Source: Albifimbria verrucaria (lineage: Eukaryota > Ascomycota > Sordariomycetes > Hypocreales > Stachybotryaceae). Taken from it: a DNA stretch of 64,000 nt. The notes below the pieces were generated by a model. It was given only the letters and a program-made list of their open reading frames with translations, was not told where the DNA came from and ran no database searches. The stretch is taken from assembly GCA_020081605.1 (NCBI GenBank), contig JAHREC010000049.1, positions 4,030,001-4,094,000 on the forward strand, written 5' to 3'. The translations under genes were made by a program, and so were the position numbers. This document shows, piece by piece, positions 48,701 through 61,252 of this stretch (positions are counted from its first letter, which is position 1; each line of letters starts with the position of its first letter).

Positions 48701-50029
48701 CTGGGCGGTCACGGGTGGTTGACGATGTTGAAAAAGCCCGGGCATCCACTTTGGGGCGAAGGGGACGAGAAAGAGAAAAAGGTACATGGCGGCGTGGCAT
48801 CGTCGCACTGTACGGCACCCTTTATCTGACGCCCCCTGCTGGCCGAGCTAGAAGCTTGGGTCCCTCCCAACGTCAGGCTGCATGGCAGGACAGGGTTAGC
48901 ATGTCGTCGTGGTTTTGGCGCGACGAAACAAAGAAGAGGATAAGGATTGGGGGAGGAGGGAAAAGAGAAAGGTGGGAGCTGTGTCGGTTTCGGCGGCGCA
49001 TGTCAACGGTCTGGAGAAACGGACGTGTTCATTGCAGGGAACAAGTCAACAAAGTAAAAAGGGAGGGAGCCGGTTTGGAGAAGGACCAGGTCTCCGGTAG
49101 GACCCCGTTCCGGAGGAGATTGAGGGCGATCATCCTCAGGGCAGGGACTAGGAGGCTACTCCGGGCCCTTGGTTCTCTGTTTTGTCCTTCAGGGTATGTG
49201 ATTGTTTGGCTGCGTGCGCATGTGAATGGGTGCGTGCATGCACCTATCTATCTCCCTCGCCTATTCTTTTGCTTCTCTCGGTTTCTGTCCTTTCCTCTTT
49301 CTGACCACCCGTTTCGGTCCTGTGCGGTGCCTGCTTCCACCCGAAACCTTTGCTTCCTCTTCGACCAGAGCCGATCCGTCGGGGGCGGCGGAGGGGTGTG
49401 GGGTGGGACGCGGACGCAGACGGGATCAGCAGCGCAACACATCTGAGCAGAAAAGTACCTCGCTCAGCCTTGTGAATGAATGAACGGACGGACCTCTACG
49501 GAGGAGAAGAGAAGAGAGGGGGAGGGGACCGTTTGTGACTGGGTAGCTGCTGGTGGTAGTATGGATTTTTGTTGAAGGAATCTCTCTTCATTTTCCCCAT
49601 GGAGTTTTGGGATGGTGTAATGGCCCGCCGTTTTATTTTGGGTTATGTATTACGCCGATTGGGGATCAGCCACGTCGATGTCGGAGCGGCGGCAGCAGCT
49701 GGTTCCTTGCTAGAGAAAAGTATATTGTGTTTTATTTGTTTTATTCCTGTGTTATTTACCACTTTCATCTAGTAAACCACCCAGTTGCATGGCTGATAGG
49801 CTTGAGGCGGAAGGCTTCGCAGCCGAAAGACTTGGACAGACTTTGGGGTACCTGAACTCAACTCAACACCCCACTAAAGATGGCTGTGGCTCCCCGGCGA
49901 GTGTGTGTGCATGGGGTTGGGCGAGGTACCCGGTGGTTTGGTGGATGGTGCAGCGTCGGACGAGGTACCGCCATTGCCGGATGGGGATGGGGGATGATGA
50001 TGGATGGGGAGAATGAGAATGAGAATGAC

Positions 50030-50085
50030 AATGGCAGAAGTAGAAGCAGAGGTAGAAGCAGAGGCAGAAGCAGCGGCAGAAAGCA
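50030..50085 (+). repeat. Imperfect AGAAGC/AGAGGC hexamer array
   Basis: Repeated AGAAGCAGAGGTAGAAGC-type units over about 55 bases, directly after GAATGAGAATGAGAATGA. A simple-sequence repeat in non-coding DNA. Confidence 0.6.
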
Positions 50086-51078
50086 ACTGAAGGCAAGGCC
50101 AAACTCGGGCCAAAAGCCAGGCCAGCTCGGGCCATAGCAGGTCAGGTACAGGCAGTACTATGTACCTGTAGGGAACTGGGAGGGCGTGTGGGCGGGTTGC
50201 TGACCCGTACCTGGATCTTTGCACTGTGGGCACTGTACGCAGCTCAACTTCACCTCAACTCGTTCTTCTCAACCACACCCCTCCCCTGCTCTGCTCTGCC
50301 CTTCCCTTCCCGTTCCATGTCCGCAATCCCATGCTATGCGCTGCTCTGCTGCTCTGGTCTGCTTCACCTCTGTGCGCCGCATGCCAAAGATATAACAGCT
50401 TGGCGCCGCTTCCCAACTTTTTCTCTCTCTCCTCCTTTCTGCTGCCGCTCGCTGTCACTTGTGCTAGGAGACTGTTCTGTCATATTCCCCTCCTAAGCTC
50501 TCTCTCTCCATCTCCTCGTTTCTCTTCCACTCACACCCCCACCAAACCAATCGAACCTCGTCGTCTTTCGTCTTGGCGCAAACGTGTTTTGCTCGAAACG
50601 AATTTCTTCTTGTTCATTGTTCGAAGAGAAACCGACATATCGCACGATTGTCCATACTGCAATTAAGCATCTGCAACAAGCGAGTTTGCTGTTCAAGGTA
50701 CGTGGTGATCATGGTGGCCCTGCGCATGCGGGCTTGCTACTCCCTAGCAACGGGAAGCACTCTTCATTGTTCGGCCCGGGGAAAAAACCCCATTCCAATC
50801 TCCTTGACAAACCAACTTGGTTGAGTGCAGAGGATTACGGTGCTCGCTCGCTGTCTCAGAAACCCTGCTTCCCCATATTGCGGCCTGCTGGGGGTGACGA
50901 GAGGCCTGAAGGCCGCGTGTGGGTTGGGGAGCTGGGTCTTGGCCGCCAGACAACGGACGCCGGGTGACGATGGCTGGAAGCTCGCAACGGCGACGAGAAG
51001 CAGCGCGGCCGCGAGACAGTCAAACACGCCTGGCCGTGTTCCGCGTTCTTTGGCACCGTTGCGAGCTTTCAACCGCGC

Positions 51079-51115
51079 GCATGGCATCGCATGGCATCGC
51101 ACGGCATCGCACTTC
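51079..51115 (+). repeat. Tandem GCATGGCATC decamer repeat
   Basis: About three units of GCATGGCATC / GCACGGCATC in tandem. It lies in the long leader region of the carboxylase gene. Confidence 0.55.
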
Positions 51116-51983
51116 TTCGGAGCTTCAACTTAAGTTGCGTTCGGCATCTTCACACTCCCTGCATCGCACACCCTCCCAAGCGCTGTGGGGCCGCTTCGTC
51201 TCTTAGTGCCCTTTTCTTCCCTTTTCCAGACAGTGTCGAGTTACTTTGCTTGCTTTACTTTTACTTGGGCCTCCCTGTCAGACTGACTTTGTCCCCAACA
51301 GTTCAGTTCGCGTTTCCAACGACCTCGTCTCTCTCGCCCCCAGAGCAGAGACAATTTCATTGAGAAACCGAGGACGGAGAAAAAACGAAGCTAGAGAAAA
51401 GGAGACAGACATAATTCACGCTTCGCCTGAATTCTTTCTTCTCTTCTTCTTTCTTCCTCTGCAACTTGCTATATCCCCCTAGTCCTGTCCCTCTCCCTTC
51501 GACTCGTACGAATACTCCCACCTCGCCCCCACGAGGCTACTAGAGACAACGTCGAGGACAGACCACCGACTAGCAAGGAAAAAAAAGAGAGAGGCGTTTG
51601 CGGTTCTTTATTGCGCCGTAACCCTTTTTTTAACCACCTAATCACCTGGATCCAGCCGGGAAAGAAGACTAGCGCAGCTCCATTCCGCTGTAGTAGAAGC
51701 CAGACGCCTACGGTGCGAAAAAGCTGCCTCTCCCTGCGTCAGCGGCCCCGAGTTACCAGTATATGACGATCTGAGCTCTGCGGGTTCCATATCTGCATTC
51801 TTCACTTTTGCCCCTCCGAAGCGACCCCTACCAAATCTCGACCTGGGCCATCGCCGACATTTCTCAACCTTCTCCATCCCAACCAAACCCTCCCGCGAAT
51901 AATCAACATCGTCGAGCGCCCGCCGCGCATTCTCTTTCCTCTCCTCCCTCCTTTACTTTTCCACGTTCAAAGAGACTTTAGCC

Positions 51984-54900
51984 ATGACGGAGATCACAGC
52001 TGGTGCCCCTAACGGCGCCAATGGGCGGTTGGTGCCCGCCGTCAATGGCAAGGCCTCTTACGCGGAGAAGCACAACATCGCCGACCACTTCATCGGCGGC
52101 AACAGGCTTGAGAATGCTCCCCAGCAAAGTCAAGGACTTCGTTGCCCAGAGCGACGGTCACACCGTCATCACAAACGTGAGAGAACGCCCATCCCCATCC
52201 CCATCCCCATCCCCATCCCCATTTCCCCCTTGCCACCCTCACGCTCCTTGTGGGCAGCCTTGCTGACGAGACACCGCTTTTCTAGGTCCTGATCGCCAAC
52301 AACGGTATCGCGGCCGTTAAGGAGATTCGATCGGTCCGAAAATGGGCCTACGAGACGTTCGGCGACGAGAGGGCCATCCACTTCACCGTCATGGCCACCC
52401 CCGAGGATCTGCAGGCCAACGCAGACTATATCCGCATGGCTGACCACTACGTCGAGGTCCCCGGCGGCACAAACAACCACAACTACGCCAATGTCGAGCT
52501 GATTGTCGACATTGCCGAGCGCATGAACGTCCACGCCGTCTGGGCTGGATGGGGTCACGCCTCGGAAAACCCCAAGCTCCCAGAGTCGCTGGCCGCGTCG
52601 CCAAAGAAGATTGTCTTCATTGGTCCCCCGGCTCCGCCATGCGATCTCTCGGTGACAAGATCTCCTCCACAATCGTCGCCCAGCACGCCGACGTTCCTTG
52701 CATTCCCTGGTCAGGAACCGGCGTCAGCGAGGTCGAGGTCGACAACAAGGGCATCGTCACCGTTGCCGATGACATCTACGCCAAGGGCTGCGTCACCTCG
52801 TGGCAGGAGGGTCTGGAGAAGGCCAAGGAGATTGGCTTCCCGTCATGATCAAGGCCTCCGAGGGTGGTGGTGGTAAGGGTATCCGAAAGGCCACCGGCGA
52901 GGAGGGCTTCGAGGCCCTGTACAAGGCCGCCTCCAGCGAGATTCCCGGCTCCCCATCTTCATCATGAAGCTGGCCGGCAACGCCAGGCATCTTGAGGTCC
53001 AGCTGCTCGCTGATCAGTACGGCAACAACATCTCCCTGTTCGGCCGTGATTGTTCCGTCCAGCGACGACACCAGAAGATTATTGAGGAGGCTCCCGTCAC
53101 CATTGCCAAGCCTGACACCTTCCGACAGATGGAGGCTGCCGCCGTCCGTCTCGGAAAGCTCGTCGGTTACGTCTCCGCTGGTACCGTCGAGTACCTCTAC
53201 TCTCACGCCGACGACAAGTTCTACTTCCTCGAGCTTAACCCCCGTCTGCAGGTCGAGCATCCCACCACCGAGATGGTTACTGGCGTCAACCTGCCCGCCG
53301 CCCAGCTGCAGATTGCCATGGGCATCCCCTGCACCGCATCCGCGACATCCGCCTGCTGTACGGCGTCGACCCCAAGACCAACAGCGACATCGACTTTGAC
53401 TTCAAGCTCGAGGGAACCGCCGAGTCGCAGCGCCGCCCCAAGCCCAAGGGTCACTGCACGGCCTGCCGAATCACCTCCGAGGACCCTGGTGAGGGCTTCA
53501 AGCCTTCCAACGGTGTCATGCACGAGTTGAACTTCAGGAGTAGCTCCAACGTCTGGGGTTACTTCTCCGTCGGTACCCAGGGTGGAATCCACAGTTTCTC
53601 CGACTCGCAGTTCGGTCACATTTTCGCCTATGGCGAGAACCGATCTGCCTCGCGGAAGCACATGGTTGTCGCCCTCAAGGAGCTGAGCATTCGTGGTGAC
53701 TTCAGGACCACCGTTGAGTACCTCATCAAGCTGCTCGAGACGGAGGCCTTCGAGGCCAACACCATCTCCACCGGCTGGCTGGATGAGCTCATTTCCAAGC
53801 GACTGACCGCCGAGCGTCCCGACACAATGCTCGCCGTCGTCTGTGGTGCCACCACCAAGGCTCACATCGCCAGCGAGGCCTGCCTGGCCGAATACCGCGC
53901 CGGTCTTGAGAAGGGTCAGGTGCCCTCCAAGGACATCCTGCGCACCGTCTTCAACGTCGATTTCATCTACGAGGGTTACCGATACAAGTTCACCGCTACC
54001 CGCGCCAGCGTCGACAGCTACCACCTCTTCATCAACGGATCCAAGGTCACCGTCGGTATCCGTGCCCTGAGTGACGGTGGTCTGCTCATCCTCCTCGACG
54101 GACACAGCCACAACGTCTACTGGAGAGAGGAGGTTGGCGCCACCCGTCTGTCCGTCGACAGCAAGACTTGCTTGCTCGAGCAGGAGAACGACCCCACTCA
54201 GCTGCGTACCCCCAGTCCCGGTAAGCTGGTTAAGTACGCCGTCGAGAACGGTGCCCACGTCCGCGCTGGCCAGACTTACGCCGAGGTTGAGGTTATGAAG
54301 ATGTACATGCCCCTGGTTGCCCAGGAGGACGGTGTCGTCCAGCTGATCAAGCAGCCCGGAGCTACTTTGGAGGCTGGTGACATCCTGGGTATCCTCGCCC
54401 TCGACGACCCTAGCCGCGTCAAGCAGGCTCAGGCCTTCGTTGACAAGCTGCCTCCCTACGGCGACCCAGTCGTTGTTGGTACCAAGCCTGCTCAGCGCTT
54501 CAGCCTCCTCCACAACATCCTCCTCAACATTCTGCTCGGCTACGATAACTCCGTCCTGATGGCCTCCACCCTGAAGGAGCTGATCGACGTCCTGCGCAAC
54601 CCCGAGCTTCCCTACAGCGAGTGGAACGCCCAGTTCTCTGCCCTGCACGCCCGTATGCCCCAGAAGCTTGATGCCCAGTTCACCCAGATCGTCGAGCGTG
54701 CCAAGGCTCGCCAGGCTGAGTTCCCTGCCAAGGCTCTGGCCAAGGCTTTCTACAAGTTCCTCGAGGACAATGTTCCCGGCGCTGACGGTGAACTGCTCAA
54801 GGCTACTCTTGAGCCTCTGACCCACGTCATCAACGTTTACACCGATGGTCAGAAGGTCCGTGAGCTTGCAGTCATCAAGGGTCTCTTGGAGAAGTACTGG

Positions 54901-57900
54901 GAGGTTGAGAGCCTCTTCCAGAACCAGCCCCAGGAGGACAGCGTTGTCCTGAAGCTCCGTGACCAGAACAAGGAGGACATTACCAAGGTCGTTCAGATCG
55001 TCCTCTCTCACAGCCGTGTGAGCGCCAAGAACTCATTGATCCTTGCCATCCTCGATGAGTACCGCCCTAACAAGCCCAATGTTGGCAACATTGGCAAGTA
55101 CCTCCGCGACAGCCTGCGCATGCTCACTGAGCTCTCGTCTCGCTCCACCTCCAAGGTTTCCCTGAAGGCCCGTGAGATCATGATCCAGTGCTCTCTGCCT
55201 TCGCTTGAGGAGCGTACTGCCCAGATGGAGCACATCCTGCGCACTTCCGTTGTTGAGTCGCGCTACGGTGAGACCGGCTGGGACCACCGTGAGCCCAGCC
55301 TGGACATCATTAAGGAGGTCGTCGATTCCAAGTACACCGTCTTTGATGTGTTGACTCTCTTCTTCGCCCACGACGATCCTTGGGTTGCTCTGGCTGCCCT
55401 TGAGGTTTACATCCGTCGTGCTTACCGTGCTTACATTCTGAAGACCATTGAGTACCACAGCGACGAGGCTGAGTCTCCCCAGTTCCTGTCTTGGGAGTTC
55501 CAGCTGCGCAAGATTGGCCAGTCCGAGTTCGGTCTGCCTGTCCAGTCTGCCGCTCCCTCTACTCCTGGCACACCCAGTAGCCAGCCTGGAGAGGGCATGA
55601 AGCGAATCTACTCTATCAGCGACATGTCTTACCTCACCAGCAAGTGGGAGGAGGAGCCCGTCCGCAAGGGTATCATCGTTCCTTGCATGTACATTGACGA
55701 TGCTGAGGAGCTCATCCAGAAGGCCCTCGAGACCCTGGCCTTCCACAACAAGCAGAAGAAGCAGCACAACGGCACTAACCTGCTTGCTGACCTGAACGGC
55801 AAGCGCAAGCCTTTCGCCGCTGTCAAGAAGGACGTCGCCAACGCCAAGAACGACGATGAGCTTTCCGCCGTCATCAACGTCGCCATCCAGAACACCGAGA
55901 GCACCGATGACGATGACATCCTTACCCGCATCGAGCCTCTTGTTCAGCAGTTCAAGAGCGAGCTGCTCGTCCGCGGTGTCAGGCGTCTGACTTTCATCTG
56001 CGGTCACACCGACGGCTCGTACCCCGGATACTACACCTTCCGTGGACCCGAGTACGTTGAGGATGACAGCATTCGTCACAACGAGCCTGCTCTTGCCTTC
56101 CAGCTTGAGCTTGCCCGCCTGAACAAGTTCCACATCAAGCCCGTCTTCACGGAGAACAAGAACATTCACGTGTACCAGGCTATTGGTAAGGCTGTGGACA
56201 CTGACAAGCGTTACTTCACCCGTGCCGTCATCCGACCTGGCCGTCTCCGTGATGAGATCCCTACTGCCGAGTACCTCATCTCTGAGGCCGACCGTGTCAT
56301 CAACGACATCTTCGACGCCCTTGAGATTATTGGCAGCAACAACTCCGATCTTAACCACATCTTCATGAACTTCACTCCTGTCTTCCAGCTCGAGCCCCAG
56401 GAGGTCGAGAGCAGCCTCAGGGCTTCCTTGACCGATTCGGTGTCCGTGCCTGGCGCCTGCGTGTTTCCCAGGTCGAGATCCGTATCATCTGCACGGATCC
56501 CCAGACCAGCATGCCTTACCCTCTCCGTGTTGTCATCACCAACACCTCCGGTTACGTCGTCGACGTCGACATGTACGCCGAGCGCAAGTCGGACAAGGGC
56601 GAGTGGGTGTTCCACAGCATTGGCGGCACCAAGGAGAAGGGACCTCTTCACCTGCTGTCCGTCTCCACGCCCTACGCCACCAAGAACTGGCTCCAGCCCA
56701 AGCGTTACAAGGCCCACCTCATGGGCACCCAGTTCGTCTACGATTTCCTGAGCTCTTCCGCCAGGCTATCCAGAACAGCTGGACCAAGGCGGTCAAGAGC
56801 CAGCCTGGCCTTGCTTCATACCAGCCCAAGGTTGGCGATTGCCTCAGCTACACCGAGCTTGTGCTTGATGACAAGGACAACCTTGATGAGGTGAACCGTG
56901 AGCCCGGCACCAACACCTGTGGTATGGTTGGTTGGATCTTCCGCGCACGCACCCTGAGTACCCCGAGGGTCGTCGCTTCATCGTCGTCGCCAACGATATC
57001 ACCTACAAGATTGGTTCATTCGGTCCTAAGGAAGATAACTTCTTCTTCAAGTGCACCGAGCTTGCTCGCAAGCTGGGTATTCCCCGTATCTACCTCTCTG
57101 CCAACTCCGGTGCCCGTCTGGGTCTTGCCGATGAGCTTATGCCTCACTTCAAGGTTGCCTTCAACGACCCTGCTAAGCAGGATGCTGGCTTCCGCTACCT
57201 GTACCTCGACGAGGAGGCCAAGCAGCGATTCAAGGACGACGTCATCACCGAGGAGATCTCGGAGGATGGCGAGAAACGCCACAAGATCGTCACCATTATC
57301 GGTCAGGAGGACGGCCTTGGTGTCGAGTGCTTGAGGGGCTCTGGTCTCATCGCTGGTGCCACCAGCAGGGCTTACAACGATATTTTCACGGTCACTCTGG
57401 TTACTTGCCGATCAGTTGGTAAGTTGAGAGTACCCTTTATTGATTTACTATCGAATGCTAACTTTCCTAGGTATCGGTGCCTACCTGGTCCGTCTCGGCC
57501 AGCGTGCCGTCCAGATTGAGGGTCAGCCCATCATCCTGACTGGTGCTCCTGCCCTCAACAACCTGCTTGGTCGTGAAGTCTACACCTCTAACCTGCAGCT
57601 TGGTGGTACCCAGATCATGTACCGCAACGGTGTGTCCCACATGACTGCCGACGATGACTTCGCCGGTATCTCCAAGATTGTCGAGTGGATGTCGTTTGTG
57701 CCCGAGAAGCGCAACGGCCCCATTCCCGTCTTCCCCAGCACCGATGACTGGAACCGTGACATCACCTTCCGTCCTCCCCAGAAGCAGCCTTACGACGTCC
57801 GCTGGATGATCGCTGGTAAGGAGGAAGAGGATGGCAGCTTCCAGAGCGGTCTCTTCGACAAGAACTCCTTCGTCGAGACCCTTGGCGGCTGGGCTCGCAC

Positions 57901-59014
57901 TGTTGTTGTCGGTCGTGCTCGTCTTGGCGGCATCCCCATGGGTGTCATCGCCGTCGAGACCCGCTCGGTTGAGAACATCACTCCTGCCGATCCCGCTAAC
58001 CCCGACTCTATGGAGCAGGTCAGCAACGAGGCCGGTGGTGTGTGGTACCCCAACTCTGCCTTCAAGACTGCTCAGGCCATCAACGACTTCAACAACGGTG
58101 AGCAGCTGCCTCTCATGATCCTGGCCAACTGGCGTGGTTTCTCCGGTGGTCAGCGTGACATGTACAACGAGGTTCTCAAGTACGGTTCCTTCATCGTCGA
58201 TGCCCTGGTCAAGTACGAGCAGCCCATCTTCGTCTACATTCCTCCTTTCGGCGAGCTGCGTGGTGGTTCTTGGGTCGTCGTCGACCCGACCATCAATCCC
58301 ACTGCCATGGAGATGTACGCCGATGTCGACGCCCGTGGTGGTGTCCTCGAGCCCGAGGGTATCATTGGTATCAAGTACCGCAAGGACAAGCAGCTCGAGA
58401 CCATGTCCCGCATGGACCCAACCTACGCCGGCCTCAAGAAGAAGCTCGAGAACCCCGAGCTGTCTGCCGCTGACGCCGACACCATCAAGCAGCAGATCGC
58501 TGCCCGCGAGAAGGAGCTGCTGCCTGTCTACGCACAGATTGCCGTCCAGTTCGCCGATCTGCACGACCGCGCTGGCCGCATGAAGGCCAAGGGCACGATC
58601 CGCGACGTCCTGGAGTGGAACAACGCTCGTCGCTACTTCTACTGGCGTCTGCGCCGCCGTCTCAACGAGGAGTCGGTGCTGAAGCGCATGGCCGCCAGCG
58701 TCCTGGCCTCCAAGCCGGGCACCAACGCCTCCGGCAAGACCACGGACCTGCGCGCACGCAACCAGCACTTGCTCGAGAGCTGGTCTGGCATCGTCGGTTG
58801 GGATCACGACGACAAGGCCGTGTCGGAATGGTTCGACAAGGAGCGCAAGACCATCTCGGAGAAGGTCGAGGCTCTGAAGGCGGACAAGGTGGCCAGCGAG
58901 GTGGCCGAGGTGGTGAGGACCCAGAAGACGGCCGGTTGGAAGGGTGTCCGCGAGGTGCTGCGGGTGATGCCCGTGGAGGAGCGCGAGGCAATCCTCAAGT
59001 ACCTCCAGGGTTAA
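51984..59014 (+). CDS. ACC1: Cytosolic acetyl-CoA carboxylase (biotin-dependent, multidomain); eight frame breaks
   Basis: About 2,291 residues after joining. It makes malonyl-CoA for fatty acid and polyketide synthesis. Introns are 52177-52285 and 57419-57470. The biotin carboxylase part starts [16 protein letters not shown], with ATP-grasp [25 protein letters not shown] and [13 protein letters not shown]. The biotinyl domain has EVMKMYMPL; the biotinylated Lys is codon 54298-54300, about residue 737, as in yeast. A long central domain follows. The carboxyltransferase part shows [45 protein letters not shown] and [11 protein letters not shown]. Breaks lie near 52119 (extra C), 52628, 52842, 52952, 53329, 56424, 56749 and 56952 (each one missing C). 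Since the enzyme is essential, these are best read as sequence errors. Codon use is strongly C-ending, typical of a highly expressed gene. Confidence 0.95.
52186..52230 (+). repeat. CCATCC hexamer array in ACC1 intron 1
   Basis: About six tandem CCATCC units fill the first part of the 109-base intron 52177-52285, directly after the GTGAGA donor. Length variation would be expected between strains. Confidence 0.75.
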
Positions 59015-59544
59015 TTACGAAGCTTTGGTTTGCGGTCTGTATCTATGAACTTTTCATGATTGGGGGTTTTTCTACTATTTTAATGTCCTTCACTATGGGC
59101 GAGTGGTATCTATTGGCTTACCGGCAAGGCGGAACGTGTACGAATGGGCGTGGTCTTTTATGAAAGATGCGGCCCGGGGAGTGTAGCTGGGGGCTGGGCT
59201 TTCTCGGGTTGCATCGAATTTTCTTTCTGTCGCTAGATGGGTTTTAGAGAAGCTTGTCAATGAATGACTGTTACGTAAATACGTTATTGACTGTGACGTG
59301 TAATCAAAATGAGGCTCTTTGTTATCTTGGCTGGCAACTTACAGCGTAGCATATTTCTTAAAAGATGGGAATGTCACCGACCTAGGAGAATCAAAGAATA
59401 TAGCTTTTGACTCTGTCTTAAATCCAGATGGTTCTGAGCTTGACAATGAGACAAATGTCGTGGTGAAACTGTGACTCTTGAGCGCGGGTTTCTTAAATTC
59501 CTTTAGAAAGTTAGGGATTGTGTCTTGAAACAGAATCTTGTTTT

Positions 59545-59625
59545 TTTCTTCTTCTTAATTTTCTCTTAATTTTCTCTTAATTTTTCCTGATTTTTTCCTA
59601 ATTTTTTTAAGTTTTTTATTCTTAT
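59545..59625 (+). repeat. T-rich array with TTAATTTTCTC units
   Basis: The unit TTAATTTTCTC is repeated two to three times, then degenerates into TTTTTTCCTGATT and T-runs. It is a low-complexity tract about 530-610 bases past the carboxylase stop. Confidence 0.6.
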
Positions 59626-60156
59626 ATATATTATTGATTATTGGTTGAAGTATGTATGCTAGATACGCAGGATTTCCATCCTCTCGGCGAGAGTTGACTG
59701 CGATGGATCGAGCTAAAGCAGAGTGATAGCTTTGACAATGAAGGAACCGAATTTGCAAGGGTCGACAGCAGGGTATCGATGAAATGAGACGATTTACTTT
59801 AGTAAATGCTTTGCAAGGGCAAGTCTGCCCCAATAGAAGGTAAGCTAGGTGGTCACTTGCTCAGTTCCTCTATGCTGGACACATATAGGACTGCCGCTGG
59901 TGGGGTGGGCCAGGGTGTAGTTGGGTTGCCAAGGAGGATATACCTATATATATCTGCCGATCATAGCCTATGAGGTCTTGGCGAGTATAGCTCAATTTGG
60001 CAGCTCATAAGTAGGAGAGATTAATGAAATGGGCAAGCACTGGTTTCGGGCAGTGCTCATGGCGTATGCTGTGTAATGAGATAGCATGCCAAGTCTCTTG
60101 CCGGTGAACCAAAGCCCAGGCTAGGGGATCTTGGCCATGATCTACAGTGGAAAGGC

Positions 60157-60359
60157 AGAAATTCCGCATATCTAGCGCAGATATCTCGATCAAAAATCTA
60201 CCAAATACTTAAGAATAAACAACTAAAAACATAATAAAGTTGTAATAGTATGATAATAAGTTAATTGGCTAATTTCTATTTATTGCGACTTCTTATACGT
60301 GAAGCCTTTTGGCTGAATGGGAATCGTGAGTTAGGCAAAACTTTTGTCATCTCACTGTA
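60157..60359 (+). repeat. Dispersed 203-bp repeat, copy B
   Basis: Same length and orientation as 29959-30161 (copy A). Conserved ends are AGAAATTCCGCATATCTAG and GTCATCTCACTGTA. Internal differences are scattered single-base changes and a few small compensating indels. It has no coding capacity. Confidence 0.75.
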
Positions 60360-60550
60360 TGTTAAGGCCACAAAAGATTTCCCCAGGGGTATACGGTGAA
60401 GCAAATACCAGGGCTCCAAGGTTCAAATGGGGCATCTAAATAAGCTTAGGATTTGGTTCAGCAGGGGCCTGGGTGGACTGGCATAGAGAAGTCGTATGAG
60501 GAGATGGGGTTACTGGAGCAGGGGCCTGCAATATTTAGCAACGGTGAAGA

Positions 60551-60556
60551 TATAAA
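60551..60556 (+). promoter_or_regulatory. TATA box of the small secreted-protein gene
   Basis: TATAAA lies 91 bases before the ATG at 60642. Confidence 0.4.
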
Positions 60557-60641
60557 GCGTAGGAAGTCCTGAACCGAAAAGTGCCAGCCACCACCAGCTC
60601 CTACTCTACATCTCTGGCCCTAGTCTATTAGATTGCTCACG

Positions 60642-61252
60642 ATGCGTTACTCTTTTGTTGCAGCTGCTCTCGCCACGTCGTCGGCGGTGACGGCACAGAC
60701 ATTTCGTGTTGTTGCCAACTTTGGCAACTCCAAGGTCCGCACATGGTATGGCGATGGAAACTTGTATCTCGGCAAGGTGCCGGCTGAGGTGCAGAACGCC
60801 GTGAACTTTACTAGTAAGTGCCTATTGTCCCGTTGTTCCTGGTTAGGCGTTGCTGAGTCTATGGACCTCACAACTCGCGCACCACAACTCGCTCTTTTGC
60901 TAATAGCAACTGCAGTCCCGAACTATACCGCCACGATACCAAAGGTTGTTGTCGGCCCTGTTGCGCCTTACACTGAGGACGACCTGCCCACGGGGACTTT
61001 CCTGGCTGTGAACAACACCCCGGCGCGACGGACCCGGTGCTCCTGGCCGCGCCTGGCACAACACTGCCTGAGGGGCATGTCGATGAGTGGCTCCGATACG
61101 GGCTGTTCCTGATTCCAAAGGGAACGGCTGCGACGACAACACCTCCGTACTATCTCGAGGAAGCGGGTGAAGGGACTTGGAGGGTGACATGGAGGGCGGA
61201 GGGAGCCGGGGATGGGGGCTTGAGAAGGGTGGGTTTGGAGGCGGTGCTGTAG
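60642..61252 (+). CDS. Small secreted protein (about 172 aa), unknown function; one frame break
   Basis: Exon 1 (60642-60813) encodes a signal peptide (MRYSFVAAALATSSAVTA) then QTFRVVANFGNSKVRTWYGD. The donor is GTAAGT; the acceptor is TAATAG at 60906, or alternatively CTGCAG nine bases later, which is in frame and shortens the protein by three residues. Exon 2 has Thr/Pro-rich stretches (ATIPKVVVGPVAPYTEDD) and, after a break near 61020 (one C missing in the run after VNNTP), continues GATDPVLLAAPGTTLP, DEWLRYGLFLIPKG and TWRVTWRAEG to the TAG at 61250-61252. No cysteine lies in the mature part outside the broken frame. Not recognised as a known family; a cell-surface or effector-like role is possible. 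TATAAA 91 bases upstream supports the start. Confidence 0.68.

Larger units (their letters stand above)
45784..51983. other. 6.2 kb gene-poor spacer upstream of acetyl-CoA carboxylase
   Basis: No gene was supported. Many overlapping frames on both strands are low-complexity Arg/Gly/Ser/Pro translations. Visible structure includes T/C-rich tracts (46,915-46,960; 47,605-47,640; 50,410-50,540), GTACCT/GTACAT repeats (47,330-47,360), a TGAG tetramer run (47,700-47,715), GGTAGGTAGGTAG (47,995), AGAAGCAGAGGTAG-type repeats (50,035-50,085) and GGCATCGCATGGCATCGCA repeats (51,079-51,115). The last 1.5-2 kb is rich in C/T and is likely a long carboxylase promoter and leader. A non-coding transcript cannot be excluded. 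Confidence 0.45.
59015..60641. other. Intergenic with T-rich tract and repeat copy B
   Basis: It follows the carboxylase stop. A T-rich array with TTAATTTTCTC units lies at about 59,545-59,625. Repeat copy B is at 60157-60359. A TATAAA at 60551-60556 precedes the next gene. No gene recognised. A tRNA-like A-box (TAGCTCAATTTGG near 59,988) lacks a matching B-box. Confidence 0.5.

Noticed and set aside
48715..49446. 243-codon plus-strand frame upstream of ACC1
   Set aside because: Arg/Gly/Ser/Cys-rich low-complexity translation with no motif, no splice context and competing frames on both strands.
53221..58807. Very long minus-strand frames (596, 441 and 446 codons) antisense to ACC1
   Set aside because: They mirror the C-ending codon bias of the carboxylase. 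The translations are repetitive Val/Leu/Asp/Gly strings with no domain.
59975..60060. tRNA-like stretch with an A-box-like TAGCTCAATTTGG
   Set aside because: No B-box of the GGTTCRANTCC type at the right distance and no cloverleaf could be drawn.
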